Shown piece by piece: positions 17,101 through 25,129 of a stretch of DNA of 64,000 bases (positions are counted from its first letter, which is position 1; each line of letters opens with the position of its first letter). Under the pieces are notes generated by a model, which saw only the letters and a program-made list of their open reading frames with translations, had not been told where the DNA came from and ran no database searches. Source of the stretch: Pseudactinotalea sp. HY158. GTDB lineage: Bacteria > Actinomycetota > Actinomycetes > Actinomycetales > Beutenbergiaceae. A program made the position numbers and the translations under genes. The stretch spans positions 1,736,001 through 1,800,000 of the forward strand of contig NZ_CP045920.1 of NCBI RefSeq assembly GCF_009660225.1. The letters run 5' to 3'.

Positions 17101-18696
17101 TCGGTCGAACCGGCCGGCCAGACGATCTCCGTCTCGGGCTCCGGGAACCACCTGTCGGTGCTCGCCTCGGCGGCCGCGGGCAGCGGCGTCTCGCTGCCGC
17201 TCACCGTGGTCTACGAGGACGGGACCAGGTCGACCGAGTCGATCTTCTTCCCGAACTGGCTCCCGCAGGCGAGCGGCCTCGGCAGCGCGCGGGTCGCCCT
17301 GACGTCGATGGGGCGGAACAACGCGTCGGGCGAGTACGAGTACGAGACCTACGGCTACCAGATCTACGAGAACTCGATCTATCTCGACCCGAACAAGACG
17401 GTTCGCGCGGTCGAGCTCCCCACCGCCCCCGCCGTCAAGCTGTTCAGCTGGACCGTGGTCGATCGGGAACTCGAGCCGGGCCCGACCGGTGAGAACTGGA
17501 TCTCCGATCTGGAATGGGAGTCGGCAACGAACGGCTGGGGCGTGATCGGAAGGGACGTGGCCAACAAGGACTCCGCCGACTCCCCCGACGCTCCCTTGAC
17601 CAGCCTGTGGGTGGACCCGGAGACGGGTGAGCCACGGACCTACGAGAAGGGCCTGGGCGTCCACGCGAACGGGAAGATCCGCTACTACCTCGGCGGCACC
17701 TGCCTCTCCTTCACGGCCGAGGCGACCCAGGAGGACGGCTTCGCCGGCAACGTCATCTTCCGGGTCGAGGCGGATGGGCAGAAGCTGTTCAACGGGAAGA
17801 CGCTCACGAGTGCCATGGCGCCCGAGGAGGTCGACGTCGACGTGAGCGGGGCGATGTACCTCGACCTCATCATCGAGGCGCCGAACGGAGTCGCTGCCGC
17901 CCACGGAATCTGGGGGGACGCCCGGCTCGTCTGCCAGGACGACTCCGGCTCGGGGGATCCCGACGGGTCGAGCGACGCCGGTGGTACCGCCGACTCGGGT
18001 GGCACCGACCAGGCGGACGGCGCCGCCGAGGCCGATGGCACCGCCGACTCGGGTGGCACGGACCGGGCGGACGGCGCCGCCGACTCGGACGGGACCGACC
18101 AGGCCGGCGGCACCGCCGACTCGGATGGGACCGACCAGGCGAGTGGCTCTGCCGACTCGGACGGCACGGACCAGGCCGGCGGCACCGCCGACTCGGATGG
18201 GACCGACCAGGCCGGCGGCTCTGCCGACGCCGACGGCACGGACCAGGCCGGTGGCGCCGCCGATTCGGGTGCTACTGCCGACTCGGGTGGCACCGACCAG
18301 GCGGACGGCACCGCTGATTCGGGTGGTACTGCCGACTCGGGTGGCACCGACCAGGCCGATGGCACCGCCGACTCCGGTGGAACCACCGACTCCGGTGGCA
18401 GTGACCAGGCCGGTTCAGATGGGGGCGGCTCCGATCCCGATCCGACCGATCCCGATCCGACCGACCCCGCGCCGACCGACGACGCGGACGCCAGATCAGG
18501 CGCCGGATCGGAAGCGGGATCGGACGCCGGATCGGAAGCGGGGCCGGAAGCCGGGCCGGATCGGGGCGACGACCTCGACGCGATGCCCGACACCGGCGCG
18601 GGCCTCGGCCCCGTCGTCGTGGTCACGGGCCTCCTCCTGGCCGCGGGTGGGCTGGCGCTGATCCTGGCGAGGTACCGCTCGGCCCGCGAGAGCTGA
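14182..18696 (+). CDS. Secreted, cell-wall-anchored GH31 glycosidase with NEW3, NPCBM and repeat linker
   Basis: An extracellular glycosidase of about 1504 residues. The GTG at 14182 starts a signal peptide (basic RQRSPQQRR, then LSAALTAGLIVTSGVAAAV). The N-terminal beta domain and GH31 barrel cover about 60-690. The expected nucleophile region reads RKLDVAWVGQG near 400 rather than the WxDMNE form of classic alpha-glucosidases; GDVDGIFGG follows near 485. A DUF5110-like domain, a NEW3 domain (803-900) and an NPCBM carbohydrate-binding domain (1103-1250) come next. An Asp/Gly/Thr repeat linker leads to MPDTG, a hydrophobic helix and a basic tail, a sortase-type anchor with Met in place of Leu. 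Alpha-glucan or isomalto-oligosaccharide cleavage or transfer is plausible; the substrate is not determined. No sortase gene is in the window. Confidence 0.85.
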   Translation: MRQRSPQQRRWLSAALTAGLIVTSGVAAAVTGTATSSSAFTVDGAESVGATPIAPGPVAAEVPVADGDTLGAVTAVTQDGASALVTTERGAIRISFLDAETFRIEAVPGGEFTDPANSPSGDPERSADIVVGAGDFAGAAPTLTDGDVATLATDAVRVSIDKATGRLAAERTDGTPIFAESSPLTFTGAAATQHLAIDEGEQFLGGGMQNGRSIHTGATINIARNFDWDDDGYPNAVPYYMSSAGYGVLRNTFAPGTYDFAAGTTTHAEARFDAYYFAGDYKEALDSYTRLTGRPLLPPVYALEYGDADCYNRSSPTYEGAATPGKLRTPDAVAIAEEFVEHDMPAGWMLVNDGYGCEYVELPETVEQIEEKTGLKTGLWTQRSLTEQEFEVGEAGIRMRKLDVAWVGQGYRMALTGCEAAYDGFEQYSDARGTSLMVEGWAGSQRCGMQWTGDHSGNLDAVRWQVSALTGAGNSGLAFTTGDVDGIFGGSTESYVRDLQWKAFAPALYSMSGWASVDKRPWLYGEEATEINRFYLQLRQQLMPFIYSLAQDSHATGTPMMRSVALEYPQDPGAYSVEANNEFLLGTDYLVAPVFTDTDVRNGIYLPAGDTWVDFWTGRRYEGGQVLDGHPAPLDRLPIFVRAGALVPMGPIARNASLVAEDAPLTLAVYPSGDASFELYEDDGVTREYKDGAFATQRFDVSAPEVGPGDVVVTIGDRNGSYTGMAPSRPYLIEAHTDSAPDGVDVDGTDLSEVADATDSVGWSYADGVVTVNLGPVASDSAATVTLAGTSAVGGEDGDAGAAQVRVAVPDQVFQGEETTVTASFSNFGNQDKTDVTLTPELPAGWTVVSSEGAEVGTVPAGERREATFVVRPEAGSAGGRQTVRVNATYTSASGQALELTGANQIGVAYGSLQSAYNAISITDLEHAGEGDFDGGGATFSAAALAEAGAQAGGTVAFDGAEYPWPESVSAPNSVEPAGQTISVSGSGNHLSVLASAAAGSGVSLPLTVVYEDGTRSTESIFFPNWLPQASGLGSARVALTSMGRNNASGEYEYETYGYQIYENSIYLDPNKTVRAVELPTAPAVKLFSWTVVDRELEPGPTGENWISDLEWESATNGWGVIGRDVANKDSADSPDAPLTSLWVDPETGEPRTYEKGLGVHANGKIRYYLGGTCLSFTAEATQEDGFAGNVIFRVEADGQKLFNGKTLTSAMAPEEVDVDVSGAMYLDLIIEAPNGVAAAHGIWGDARLVCQDDSGSGDPDGSSDAGGTADSGGTDQADGAAEADGTADSGGTDRADGAADSDGTDQAGGTADSDGTDQASGSADSDGTDQAGGTADSDGTDQAGGSADADGTDQAGGAADSGATADSGGTDQADGTADSGGTADSGGTDQADGTADSGGTTDSGGSDQAGSDGGGSDPDPTDPDPTDPAPTDDADARSGAGSEAGSDAGSEAGPEAGPDRGDDLDAMPDTGAGLGPVVVVTGLLLAAGGLALILARYRSARES
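17974..18420 (+). repeat. In-gene tandem repeats coding a wall-spanning linker
   Basis: About a dozen imperfect 30-36-base units encode variants of ADSDGTDQAGGT. Asp-Pro-Thr repeats and an Ala/Gly/Ser/Glu-rich stretch follow up to the anchor motif. The units stay in frame and vary mostly at third positions, so this is a coding repeat, not a CRISPR or intergenic repeat. Copy number is likely variable between strains. Confidence 0.85.
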
Positions 18697-18710
18697 CCTC
18701 GACGCGCACC

Positions 18711-18764
18711 GCACCCCGGGGCGCCGTCCCTCCGCACGAGCGCGGTCGGGCGGCGCCCCGGTGC
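18711..18764 (+). terminator. Hairpin after the GH31 gene
   Basis: GCACCCCGGGGCGCCG (18711-18726) pairs with CGGCGCCCCGGTGC (18751-18764) with one small bulge, around a 24-base loop, 14 bases after the stop codon. There is no T-tract. Confidence 0.6.
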
Positions 18765-18880
18765 ATCCACGCGGGCCGGGCGCGCGGGCCGATGGTCCCG
18801 AGTCTCCTTGACACGGTCCCCTATCATTTAGAGCAATATCTTGTTGCAGAATTGCGTCTATGACGCCGAAAGGGATGATC

Positions 18881-19327
18881 ATGAGCATTGCCGCACGTAC
18901 CGTCCAGACCACATGGGAGGGCCCGCTGGCCTCCGGAACCGGAACGTTCAACGGGACGAGCAGCGGGGTCCTCGACGACCTGCAGGTCACCTGGGGATCG
19001 CGCACCGAGGCTCCGGCGGGCAAGAGCAGTCCGGAGGAACTCGCCGCGGCGGCGCACTCCTCGTGCTACGCGATGGCGCTCTCGCTCACCCTGGGTGAGA
19101 ACGGCACGCCGCCGCAGAAGCTCGACGTGAGCGCCACCCTGACGCTCGAGGAGGTCGACGGCGTCCCCACGATCAGCACGTCGAAGCTCACCGTTCGGGC
19201 GACCGTCGAGGGCATTGCCGACGACGCGTTCCAGGCCGTCATCGAGAAGGCCTCGGCCCTGTGTCCGGTCTCGCGGCTGTTCGCTGGCGCCACGATCACG
19301 GTCGACGCCCAGCTCGCCACCGCCTGA
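18881..19327 (+). CDS. osmC: OsmC-type peroxiredoxin
   Basis: A 148-residue thiol peroxidase-type protein. The two family cysteines are present in HSSCYAMALS and ALCPVSRLF, with the N-terminal WEGPLASGTG strand. It would reduce organic hydroperoxides in the cytoplasm. AGGGAT about seven bases before the ATG at 18881 selects this start over an upstream ATG at 18860. TTGACA at 18808-18813 may be a -35 box. An imperfect repeat GCAATA-TCT-TGTTGC at 18832-18846 may be an operator but is weak. The hemerythrin gene begins seven bases after its stop. Confidence 0.88.
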   Translation: MSIAARTVQTTWEGPLASGTGTFNGTSSGVLDDLQVTWGSRTEAPAGKSSPEELAAAAHSSCYAMALSLTLGENGTPPQKLDVSATLTLEEVDGVPTISTSKLTVRATVEGIADDAFQAVIEKASALCPVSRLFAGATITVDAQLATA

Positions 19328-19334
19328 GACCGCC

Positions 19335-19841
19335 ATGAGCACGCTCGAATCCGATCCTCCCTCACTGGCGGAGGCGCTCACCCGCGAACACCATGAGATC
19401 GACGCCGGAATCGAGCTGTTCATCGCCCAGTCCCGCACCACCGAAACGGTGCGGGACTGGGCACAGCCGCTGGTGGGGGCGATGAGGGCCCTGCGGCGGC
19501 ACATCTACCTCGAAGAGGCGATCGTGTTTCCGCGGATCAACACCGGCGCGCTCATGATGCCGGTCATGGTCATGCTCCGCGAGCACGGCGAACTCTGGCG
19601 GGCCATGGATGCCCTCGAGGCACGGCTGGCCGGGCCTGCCGCCATCGAGGAACCCGCCCGTTCGGAGGTGATCGCCGCCTGTCACCGGATGCTCCACCTG
19701 CTCGAGGTGCACAACAGCAAGGAGGAGCCGATCATCTATCCGCATCTCGACGCGGACCTGGACGATCCGGCGCAGGTGCATCTGCGCGAGTTCCTTCGCG
19801 AGGGCCGCATTCCCGCGGGCTGGGTGTGCGAACGCGGCTGA
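19335..19841 (+). CDS. Hemerythrin HHE domain protein
   Basis: A 168-residue four-helix protein predicted to bind a di-iron centre. Ligand motifs appear in order: REHHEID, RRHIYLEEAIVFPR, REHGELWRAMD and EVHNSKEEPIIYPHLD. HHE proteins sense or bind oxygen, NO or peroxide, and some repair iron centres. It starts seven bases after osmC, so both probably serve one oxidative-stress operon. Confidence 0.85.
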   Translation: MSTLESDPPSLAEALTREHHEIDAGIELFIAQSRTTETVRDWAQPLVGAMRALRRHIYLEEAIVFPRINTGALMMPVMVMLREHGELWRAMDALEARLAGPAAIEEPARSEVIAACHRMLHLLEVHNSKEEPIIYPHLDADLDDPAQVHLREFLREGRIPAGWVCERG

Positions 19842-19940
19842 CCGGTTGCGCCGGCTCCGCAGGGCCCATCACGGCCTGATCAGTGCTCGAGCAAGGCCCA
19901 AGCAGATCCGGACCGGTGCTCGAGCAGGGCCCGATGAGGG

Positions 19941-20240
19941 CTACCAGGGGCGCTTGTTCTGCGCGCCCTCGACCTGCTTGTAGTTCGCGCCGCGCATCCG
20001 CGAGTGCGAGACGCCCTTGAGGGAACCGGCGTAATCGTCGGCCACCTGCACGTTGTCCAGGGTCGCCTCGGTCTCGAGCTCGTGCCGGTGCCGCTTGTCG
20101 GAGTTGCGGTAGCGCAGGTACATCATCCCGTAGTAGAGGAAGCCGGCGAGGAAGAAGACCCAGCCGATGCTGCCGCCGCCACCGTCGGAGGATCCGCTCG
20201 CCCACACCTGGCCACCCGCAGCGAGAACGTCGATGCCCAT
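19941..20240 (-). CDS. Small membrane protein downstream of the SPFH/zinc-ribbon genes
   Basis: A 99-residue protein with one or two hydrophobic segments (IGWVFFLAGFLYYGMMYLRY). The charged cytoplasmic-type tail has RNSDKRHRHELETEATL. No domain is recognised. Its ATG overlaps the stop of the zinc-ribbon gene by one base (TGATG), so it is translated with it and is likely a functional partner of the SPFH cassette. Confidence 0.7.
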   Translation of the reverse strand: MGIDVLAAGGQVWASGSSDGGGGSIGWVFFLAGFLYYGMMYLRYRNSDKRHRHELETEATLDNVQVADDYAGSLKGVSHSRMRGANYKQVEGAQNKRPW

Positions 20241-21595
20241 CAGCCACCCACCACCATGATGATCGTTCCGAGAACCATACCGACCACCTGCACGACGGCG
20301 GAGACCGCGAACAGTTTCGGCTTGTTGATCGGCACGCTGCCCATCGTCTCGCCCGTGCGCGCGTTCACCGCGACGTAGTGCAGGAAGGTCTGCCCGTTGG
20401 ACCGGCGCTGTTGGTAGCTGTAGAGCCACACGGGAAGATAGGCCGAGGCCCAGCGCTGACCCTTGACGTCGACCTGCTCCGAATCCCAGCGAACCCCGCG
20501 GTCGTAGAACCTGAGGGTGTCGTTGACCCGGTAGCGGGTGATGTCCCGTGCCTGGGCATCGACGAGCGGAGTGAGGTCGTCGATATTCGTGTCCCGTCGC
20601 TGGGAGGTGAAACCGGCGAGGTAGTTCGAGTCGTACCGGACCGCATTCTCGACATCGAACGGCATGATCGTGTTGATGATGTTGTTCGTGTTGCGGGAGG
20701 AGTCCTGGTCGCGCCGTTCGCTCGAGGACTCGACGGTCAGATCATTGATGTAGACGTCGAAATCGCGCATGACGTGGTAGATGTCGGCGTCGTAGACGCG
20801 CTGGGTGTTGTCGCCACGTTTGACGGTGTAGGTCCGCGTCTGATGCTCACCCTGCCCGGTGAGCCGGGCATGGGCGTTGATGTCGACCACCATGTAGGGC
20901 AGGTACACGCCCATGACGTTCTCCGGCTCGAATTCCTTGAGGAACTTCGGATGCGCGTAGAACCGACGCTTCTTGACGAATTGCGAGATCTTCTCGGTCG
21001 CCTGCTCCTTGCGCAGCGCGAACGGCAGCACCATGTCGGGGACGGCGCCGTTGGGGATCTGCTGATTCATCGAGAGCTTGTTGCGGCACCAGTGACACCG
21101 GGCCTGTGTGCTCTCATCGGTGTTGATCACGACCTCGGCGCCGCAGGCGCTGCACTTGAAGGTGAGCACCACATCGGTCGAGGGCACGATGTCCTGGGAA
21201 CCGGATCCCATGACGAGGCCGGACAGCTCGGAGATGTCGCTGTTGAGCCCCAGCGCCTGCTCCGCGCTCCCGGTGGCCCACTCGAATCGACAGAAGCCGC
21301 ACCGGAGCATGCCGGTGGCGGGGTTGAGCGAGATCTCCGTTGCACCGCACCGGGCACACTTGGACAGTCCGTCCTTCGCCGCGGCGTCCGTCTCGATGAT
21401 GCGCGGCCCCGCCGGGGAGACCGGAGGCAGACCGGTTGCCGCCGCCGCTGCGGGATCGACCATCCCGTAGCCGTCGGCGGACGGACGCGGCGCGCCCTGG
21501 GCGGGGTCGATCCCATACCCCGCACCGCCGGTCGTCGCCGGCGCTCCCGGGTTCGCGGGCGGGGTGGCTTCTGAATTCGGGTTGCTCGGGTTCAC
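20240..21595 (-). CDS. TFIIB-type zinc-ribbon membrane protein
   Basis: A 451-residue protein. A Pro/Ala/Gly-rich start is followed by two zinc-ribbon units: CARCGA with CGFC (about 80-103), and CSACGA with CHWC (about 150-170). A conserved large domain follows (residues 185-420, with VMGVYLPYMVVDINAHARL and YLPVWLYSYQQR). A C-terminal membrane segment ends the protein (AVSAVVQVVGMVLGTIIMVVGG). Homologues sit beside SPFH genes; the function is unknown, and despite the name no transcription role is implied. It starts 11 bases after the SPFH gene. Confidence 0.78.
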   Translation of the reverse strand: MNPSNPNSEATPPANPGAPATTGGAGYGIDPAQGAPRPSADGYGMVDPAAAAATGLPPVSPAGPRIIETDAAAKDGLSKCARCGATEISLNPATGMLRCGFCRFEWATGSAEQALGLNSDISELSGLVMGSGSQDIVPSTDVVLTFKCSACGAEVVINTDESTQARCHWCRNKLSMNQQIPNGAVPDMVLPFALRKEQATEKISQFVKKRRFYAHPKFLKEFEPENVMGVYLPYMVVDINAHARLTGQGEHQTRTYTVKRGDNTQRVYDADIYHVMRDFDVYINDLTVESSSERRDQDSSRNTNNIINTIMPFDVENAVRYDSNYLAGFTSQRRDTNIDDLTPLVDAQARDITRYRVNDTLRFYDRGVRWDSEQVDVKGQRWASAYLPVWLYSYQQRRSNGQTFLHYVAVNARTGETMGSVPINKPKLFAVSAVVQVVGMVLGTIIMVVGG

Positions 21596-21606
21596 TCCGA
21601 CGTCCT

Positions 21607-22938
21607 CTAGATCCCGAGGATCTTCGCCTTGGCGGCCTCATAGTCGTCCGCCGTGATGAGCCCCTGGTCGAGCATCGTCTTGAGCTGGGTCAGCTTCGCC
21701 ACGGGATCCTCCGGCGCCGACGGCGACTGGGGCGGCTGTTGACCGTAGCCCTGGGGTGGCTGCTGTCCATAGCCCTGGGGCGGCTGCTGTCCATAACCCT
21801 GCGGGGGCTGCTGGCCATAACCCTGGGGTGGCTGCTGCCCATAACCCTGCGGGTGCTGCTGCCCGTATCCCTGCTGCGGCACCTGCTGGTACCCCTGCTG
21901 CGGCACCGGCTGCTGGAGTCCGGCGGCCGCGCCGCCGGTCGCGTTGAGTCCCATGCCGAGGAAGGCCATGTTGGCGGCTCCCCCGCCACCCTCCCCCGCT
22001 GCCTGGAAACCGCGGGCGGCGGCCTGCTGCATGAAGGAGTTCCCCCGGGCGCCTCCGAGCGCATCGGCCTTCTTCACGTCGCTCAGGAGCGCGCGCGTGT
22101 CCTCGTCGTACTCGATCGACTGCAGGGCGACCTTGACGATCGTCAGGCCGCGATCGGTGGTCCAGCTGTAGCCCTGCTCGACGGCCTGGCTGAGCGACTG
22201 GGCGAAGCCGACCGAGTCCGACTGAATCCGCGTGATCCGGTTCCCCTGGCTCGGATCGTTCGTGTAGATCGAGAACGCCTGCGCGAGCGAGCCGACCACC
22301 TCGTTGAAGAGCTGGCTGGCCGCGTCGTTGTCGAGATCGGAGAAGTCGAAGACCCGCGGGCTCGCGCTCAGGTACGTGAGCGGCACGTACTGCTTGACGA
22401 GCAGGATCGGGTCGACGATGCGCATGGTGTAGCTGCCGCGCGTGATCGCACCGACCTGCGCGCCCAGGTAGGCGTCGTCCCAATAGATCTCGGACTGGGT
22501 GCCGAAGCGGTTGTTCGGGATCTCCTTGAGGTTGACGTAGAACGCCAATTGCTGCGAGCCGGGCTGGCCGCCGAACTTGAACCGTTCCCAGGAGGTCTTG
22601 ACGGTGGGGCTCACGATCCCGTCGCCGGCGAAGATCGACTGCGAGTTCTGGTCGTCGGAGGTGAAGATGAAGCCACCGGGTTCGGCGATGAACCCGGTGA
22701 GCTGGCCGTCCTGGAACGTCACGAGGCCGTAGCCCTCGGGAACGATGATCCGGCTGCCGTTCGTGATGATGTGCTCGGAGCCCTTGGTGTTCGACCCGCG
22801 CCCGGCGTTCTGGCCCTGCGGAACGGCCGGGAAGATGGCGGCCGTCGGCGCGAGGTTGTGCGGAGGAACGAGGAAGTCCTTCCACTGATCCGCGAACGTG
22901 CCGCCGATCGCGCCCGCGAATGCCTTGATGAATCCCAT
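21607..22938 (-). CDS. SPFH/band-7-like protein with Gln/Pro/Tyr/Gly repeats and C-terminal SHOCT domain
   Basis: A 443-residue protein. The SPFH-type core covers about 40-310 ([55 protein letters not shown]). A low-complexity region of six or more PPQGYGQQ octapeptides follows. A SHOCT motif ends the protein ([20 protein letters not shown]). SPFH proteins form membrane-associated oligomers; SHOCT is a short oligomerisation or targeting motif. No N-terminal membrane helix is evident beyond an amphipathic start, so it is probably peripheral. It is the first gene of a three-gene minus-strand operon. Confidence 0.83.
   Translation of the reverse strand: MGFIKAFAGAIGGTFADQWKDFLVPPHNLAPTAAIFPAVPQGQNAGRGSNTKGSEHIITNGSRIIVPEGYGLVTFQDGQLTGFIAEPGGFIFTSDDQNSQSIFAGDGIVSPTVKTSWERFKFGGQPGSQQLAFYVNLKEIPNNRFGTQSEIYWDDAYLGAQVGAITRGSYTMRIVDPILLVKQYVPLTYLSASPRVFDFSDLDNDAASQLFNEVVGSLAQAFSIYTNDPSQGNRITRIQSDSVGFAQSLSQAVEQGYSWTTDRGLTIVKVALQSIEYDEDTRALLSDVKKADALGGARGNSFMQQAAARGFQAAGEGGGGAANMAFLGMGLNATGGAAAGLQQPVPQQGYQQVPQQGYGQQHPQGYGQQPPQGYGQQPPQGYGQQPPQGYGQQPPQGYGQQPPQSPSAPEDPVAKLTQLKTMLDQGLITADDYEAAKAKILGI
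21735..21905 (-). repeat. 24-base in-gene tandem repeat (PPQGYGQQ)
   Basis: About seven 24-base units encode PPQGYGQQ variants in the SPFH protein. They are nearly identical at DNA level and prone to copy-number change. The disordered Gln/Tyr-rich composition resembles sequences that self-associate. Confidence 0.85.
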
Positions 22939-23175
22939 CCGATGTCCTCCAAGAACGCAGTGATCGAACCGTGTGCCGAACCGCTCGCTGGACGAGGCAA
23001 GCCACGAAGTCGGGCGTCGACAGTCGGCTCAGGGCCGGGCACCGGAGTCTAGCAGCCACTCCTCGGTGGAGGCCGACGACCCACACGCGTGCAGGACCGG
23101 TTCCGATAGACTCGCGGCGTTGGATATGTCGATGCCCGACCGCCCCGATGACGGGCTCCCGAAACGAGGAACGCC

Positions 23176-23562
23176 ATGATCCGATCCATCCTCCGAGCGC
23201 TCATCCACCTGGCCACGGCGGCCCTCGGGTTCCTGCTCGCCGCGTTCCTACTCGAGCGGCTCACGCTCGCGGCGTCCGGCTTCGTCGTCGCCGTCCTCGT
23301 CTTCACCCTCGCGCAGGCGCTCGTCTCGCCGTTCGTGGTGCACCAGACCCAGAAGCGCGCCGCCGCCCTCATGAGCGGCGTCGGGCTCATCTCGACGTTC
23401 ATCGCCCTGCTCCTCGCCTCGCTCGTTCCCGGCGGGCTGACCATCGCCGGGTTGGGAACGTGGATCCTCGCGACCGTCATCGTCTGGTTCGTCACCGCCG
23501 TCGGCGGCTGGATCCTGCCGCCGCTGCTTCTCAAGAAGAAGCCCTCGGCCGCACCCGCCTGA
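23176..23562 (+). CDS. Holin-like small membrane protein
   Basis: A 128-residue protein with four predicted helices and a short basic tail (LLKKKPSAAPA). Its layout resembles the actinobacterial 'phage holin family' of membrane proteins of unknown role. No lysin or phage gene is nearby, so a lysis role is unlikely. GAGGA precedes the ATG. The divergent spacer 22939-23175 holds a TAGACT that could be a -10 box (23107-23112) but no good -35. Confidence 0.7.
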   Translation: MIRSILRALIHLATAALGFLLAAFLLERLTLAASGFVVAVLVFTLAQALVSPFVVHQTQKRAAALMSGVGLISTFIALLLASLVPGGLTIAGLGTWILATVIVWFVTAVGGWILPPLLLKKKPSAAPA

Positions 23563-23673
23563 GGCGCGAGTGCTCCCGGCCGTCGCGGCGATCGACCGGT
23601 CGATCCGCTGGGGCGCCGCCGGGTGCGCGGTGCCATCTCGTTCCGCCTCGCCGACCTCCTCGCAGCCGAGGGG

Positions 23674-23703
23674 CCGACACCGGCGCGGAATCGAGCGTAG
23701 GCT
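23674..23703 (+). promoter_or_regulatory. Candidate promoter of the META lipoprotein gene
   Basis: CCGACA (23674-23679) and TAGGCT (23698-23703) with an 18-base spacer lie 39 bases before the ATG. TAGGCT-like -10 boxes are common in actinobacteria. Confidence 0.45.
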
Positions 23704-23741
23704 GACACGAGCAATGTAGCCGTTGGCAGGAGGTCGGACCG

Positions 23742-24098
23742 ATGCGTCGTCTTCGCGTGGGAATGGTGGTCCTGGCCGTCGCCGCGTCGGCGCTGAGCGG
23801 CTGCGGCGAGGCGGCCACGTCGGCACAGGGAACCTGGGGGTCCTCCGGCGGGGACGAGACCCGGCTGACGTTCACCGGGGAGGGACTCATCACCGGCACC
23901 GACGGCTGCAACCGGCTCTCGGGCACGTGGCAGCAGGACGGCGACGACGTCACCCTCGCCGGCCTTGCGACCACGCTCATGGCGTGCCCGGACGTGGACG
24001 TCTGGCTGATCGATCCGGCGAGCGCCGTGGTGGACGGCGACACGATGCACCTCTACGACTCCGACGGCGCCCAGATCGGCGACCTCTCGCGCGAATAG
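23742..24098 (+). CDS. META (HslJ-like) domain lipoprotein
   Basis: A 118-residue lipoprotein. The signal peptide ends at the lipobox LSGC (Cys about 22). A compact META domain follows with the signature GTDGCNRLSGTWQQDGDDV and a second conserved Cys in TTLMACPDV. META-domain lipoproteins are linked to envelope stress and heat resistance, with no known catalytic activity. AGGAGG is present upstream. It is a single-gene unit. Confidence 0.8.
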   Translation: MRRLRVGMVVLAVAASALSGCGEAATSAQGTWGSSGGDETRLTFTGEGLITGTDGCNRLSGTWQQDGDDVTLAGLATTLMACPDVDVWLIDPASAVVDGDTMHLYDSDGAQIGDLSRE

Positions 24099-24258
24099 CG
24101 CCGGCCGCGGACTCCAGGTCGAAGGAAGCCGGAGTATCACGGAGCCGCGCACGTCCGACAAACCGGCACTCGAAACCGTCCGGGCCCGCTGGGAAATGTA
24201 TTCCGGTCGACGTGCTGAATCCCACTCTCGCGCGGACCGCTTCGGATAGGGTCATGAA

Positions 24259-25107
24259 ATGACACTCCGATTCAATCCGGCCCCTGGGTGGCCGATACCT
24301 CCCGAGGGCTGGCTGCCCCCGCCCGATTGGATACCACCCGCGTCATGGCCGCCGGCACCGGAGGGCTGGCCGCTGCTGGTGGACGACGGGGCACCCGAAT
24401 ATCAGCAGCACGCCCCCGGATACGGCGCCACGGAATCGACAGACCGTCAGCCGACGGCGCGGCCTTGGTACAAGAAGAAGCGCTTCATCCTGCCTCTTGG
24501 CGGTGTCGCCCTCCTCGTGGCCATCGCCATCGTCGGTGGTGGGCGGGACGATCCCGGGACGGCGGTGCCATCGGCACAGGTGGAAGGCGAAGGTCGGGCG
24601 CCGTCGGCGACTGCCGGGCAGACAGAGACCGAGGCCGCGGACGAGGAGGAGTCCGCGAGGGCCGCGGAGGAGGAGGCATCGAGGGCCGCGGAGGAAGAAG
24701 CGTCGAGGGCCGCGGAGGAGGAGTCCTCCCGAGCCGCGGAGGAAGAGGCGTCGAAGGCAGCCGCCAAAGCCGAGGAGGAGGCTGCGGCTCAAGCAGCGCT
24801 CACCGCCGGTCAGTCGAATGCGCTGCGCGCTGCCGAGTCGTATCTCAGCTTCATGCCGTTTTCACGGAACGGTTTGATCGAACAGTTGTCATCGGAGTAC
24901 GGCGATGGATATTCCGTCGAGGATGCCACATTCGCGGCGGACAACGTCGAGGTGGACTGGAACGAACAGGCAGCCAAGGCCGCCGCGAACTACCTCGACC
25001 TCATGGCCTTCTCACGCAAGGGGTTGATCGAGCAGTTGACGTCGGAATACGGTGACGGCTACACCCTCGACCAGGCCACATACGGAGTCGACCAAGCCGG
25101 CCTCTGA
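24259..25107 (+). CDS. Membrane-anchored protein with two C-terminal Ltp domains
   Basis: A 282-residue protein in four parts. The N-terminus is Trp/Pro-rich (GWPIPPEGWLPPPDW, PASWPPAPEGWP), like Trp-Pro motifs ahead of actinobacterial membrane anchors. One transmembrane helix follows (KKRFILPLGGVALLVAIAIV). A charged helix of EEEASRAA octapeptide repeats (24654-24767) comes next. Two tandem Ltp-type repeats end the protein (ALRAAESYLSFMPFSRNGLI and AANYLDLMAFSRKGLIEQL). The Ltp domain is named for the superinfection-exclusion lipoprotein of Streptococcus phage TP-J34. TAGGGT at 24247-24252 is seven bases from the ATG, consistent with a leaderless mRNA. Confidence 0.78.
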   Translation: MTLRFNPAPGWPIPPEGWLPPPDWIPPASWPPAPEGWPLLVDDGAPEYQQHAPGYGATESTDRQPTARPWYKKKRFILPLGGVALLVAIAIVGGGRDDPGTAVPSAQVEGEGRAPSATAGQTETEAADEEESARAAEEEASRAAEEEASRAAEEESSRAAEEEASKAAAKAEEEAAAQAALTAGQSNALRAAESYLSFMPFSRNGLIEQLSSEYGDGYSVEDATFAADNVEVDWNEQAAKAAANYLDLMAFSRKGLIEQLTSEYGDGYTLDQATYGVDQAGL

Positions 25108-25129
25108 CGACTCCCCTACGCTCGGAACC

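Noticed and set aside
14161-17904. Open frame of over 1200 codons on the minus strand opposite the GH31 gene.
   Set aside because: Antisense artefact of high third-position GC; no ribosome-binding site and no domain, while the plus strand has promoter, signal peptide and domains.
17974-18420. Regular repeats that could be taken for a CRISPR array.
   Set aside because: Units are 30-36 bases, imperfect, in frame, without unique spacers, and encode a linker in the GH31 protein.
18832-18846. GCAATA-TCT-TGTTGC as an operator for the OsmC gene.
   Set aside because: Only five of six arm positions match and no MarR/OhrR regulator is adjacent; kept only as a remark.
21735-21905. 24-base repeats considered as a CRISPR or intergenic repeat.
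   Set aside because: They are contiguous, without spacers, and encode PPQGYGQQ in the SPFH protein.
23176-23562. Holin-like protein as a sign of a prophage.
   Set aside because: No lysin, portal, terminase, integrase or attachment repeats nearby; such small proteins are common chromosomal genes in actinobacteria.
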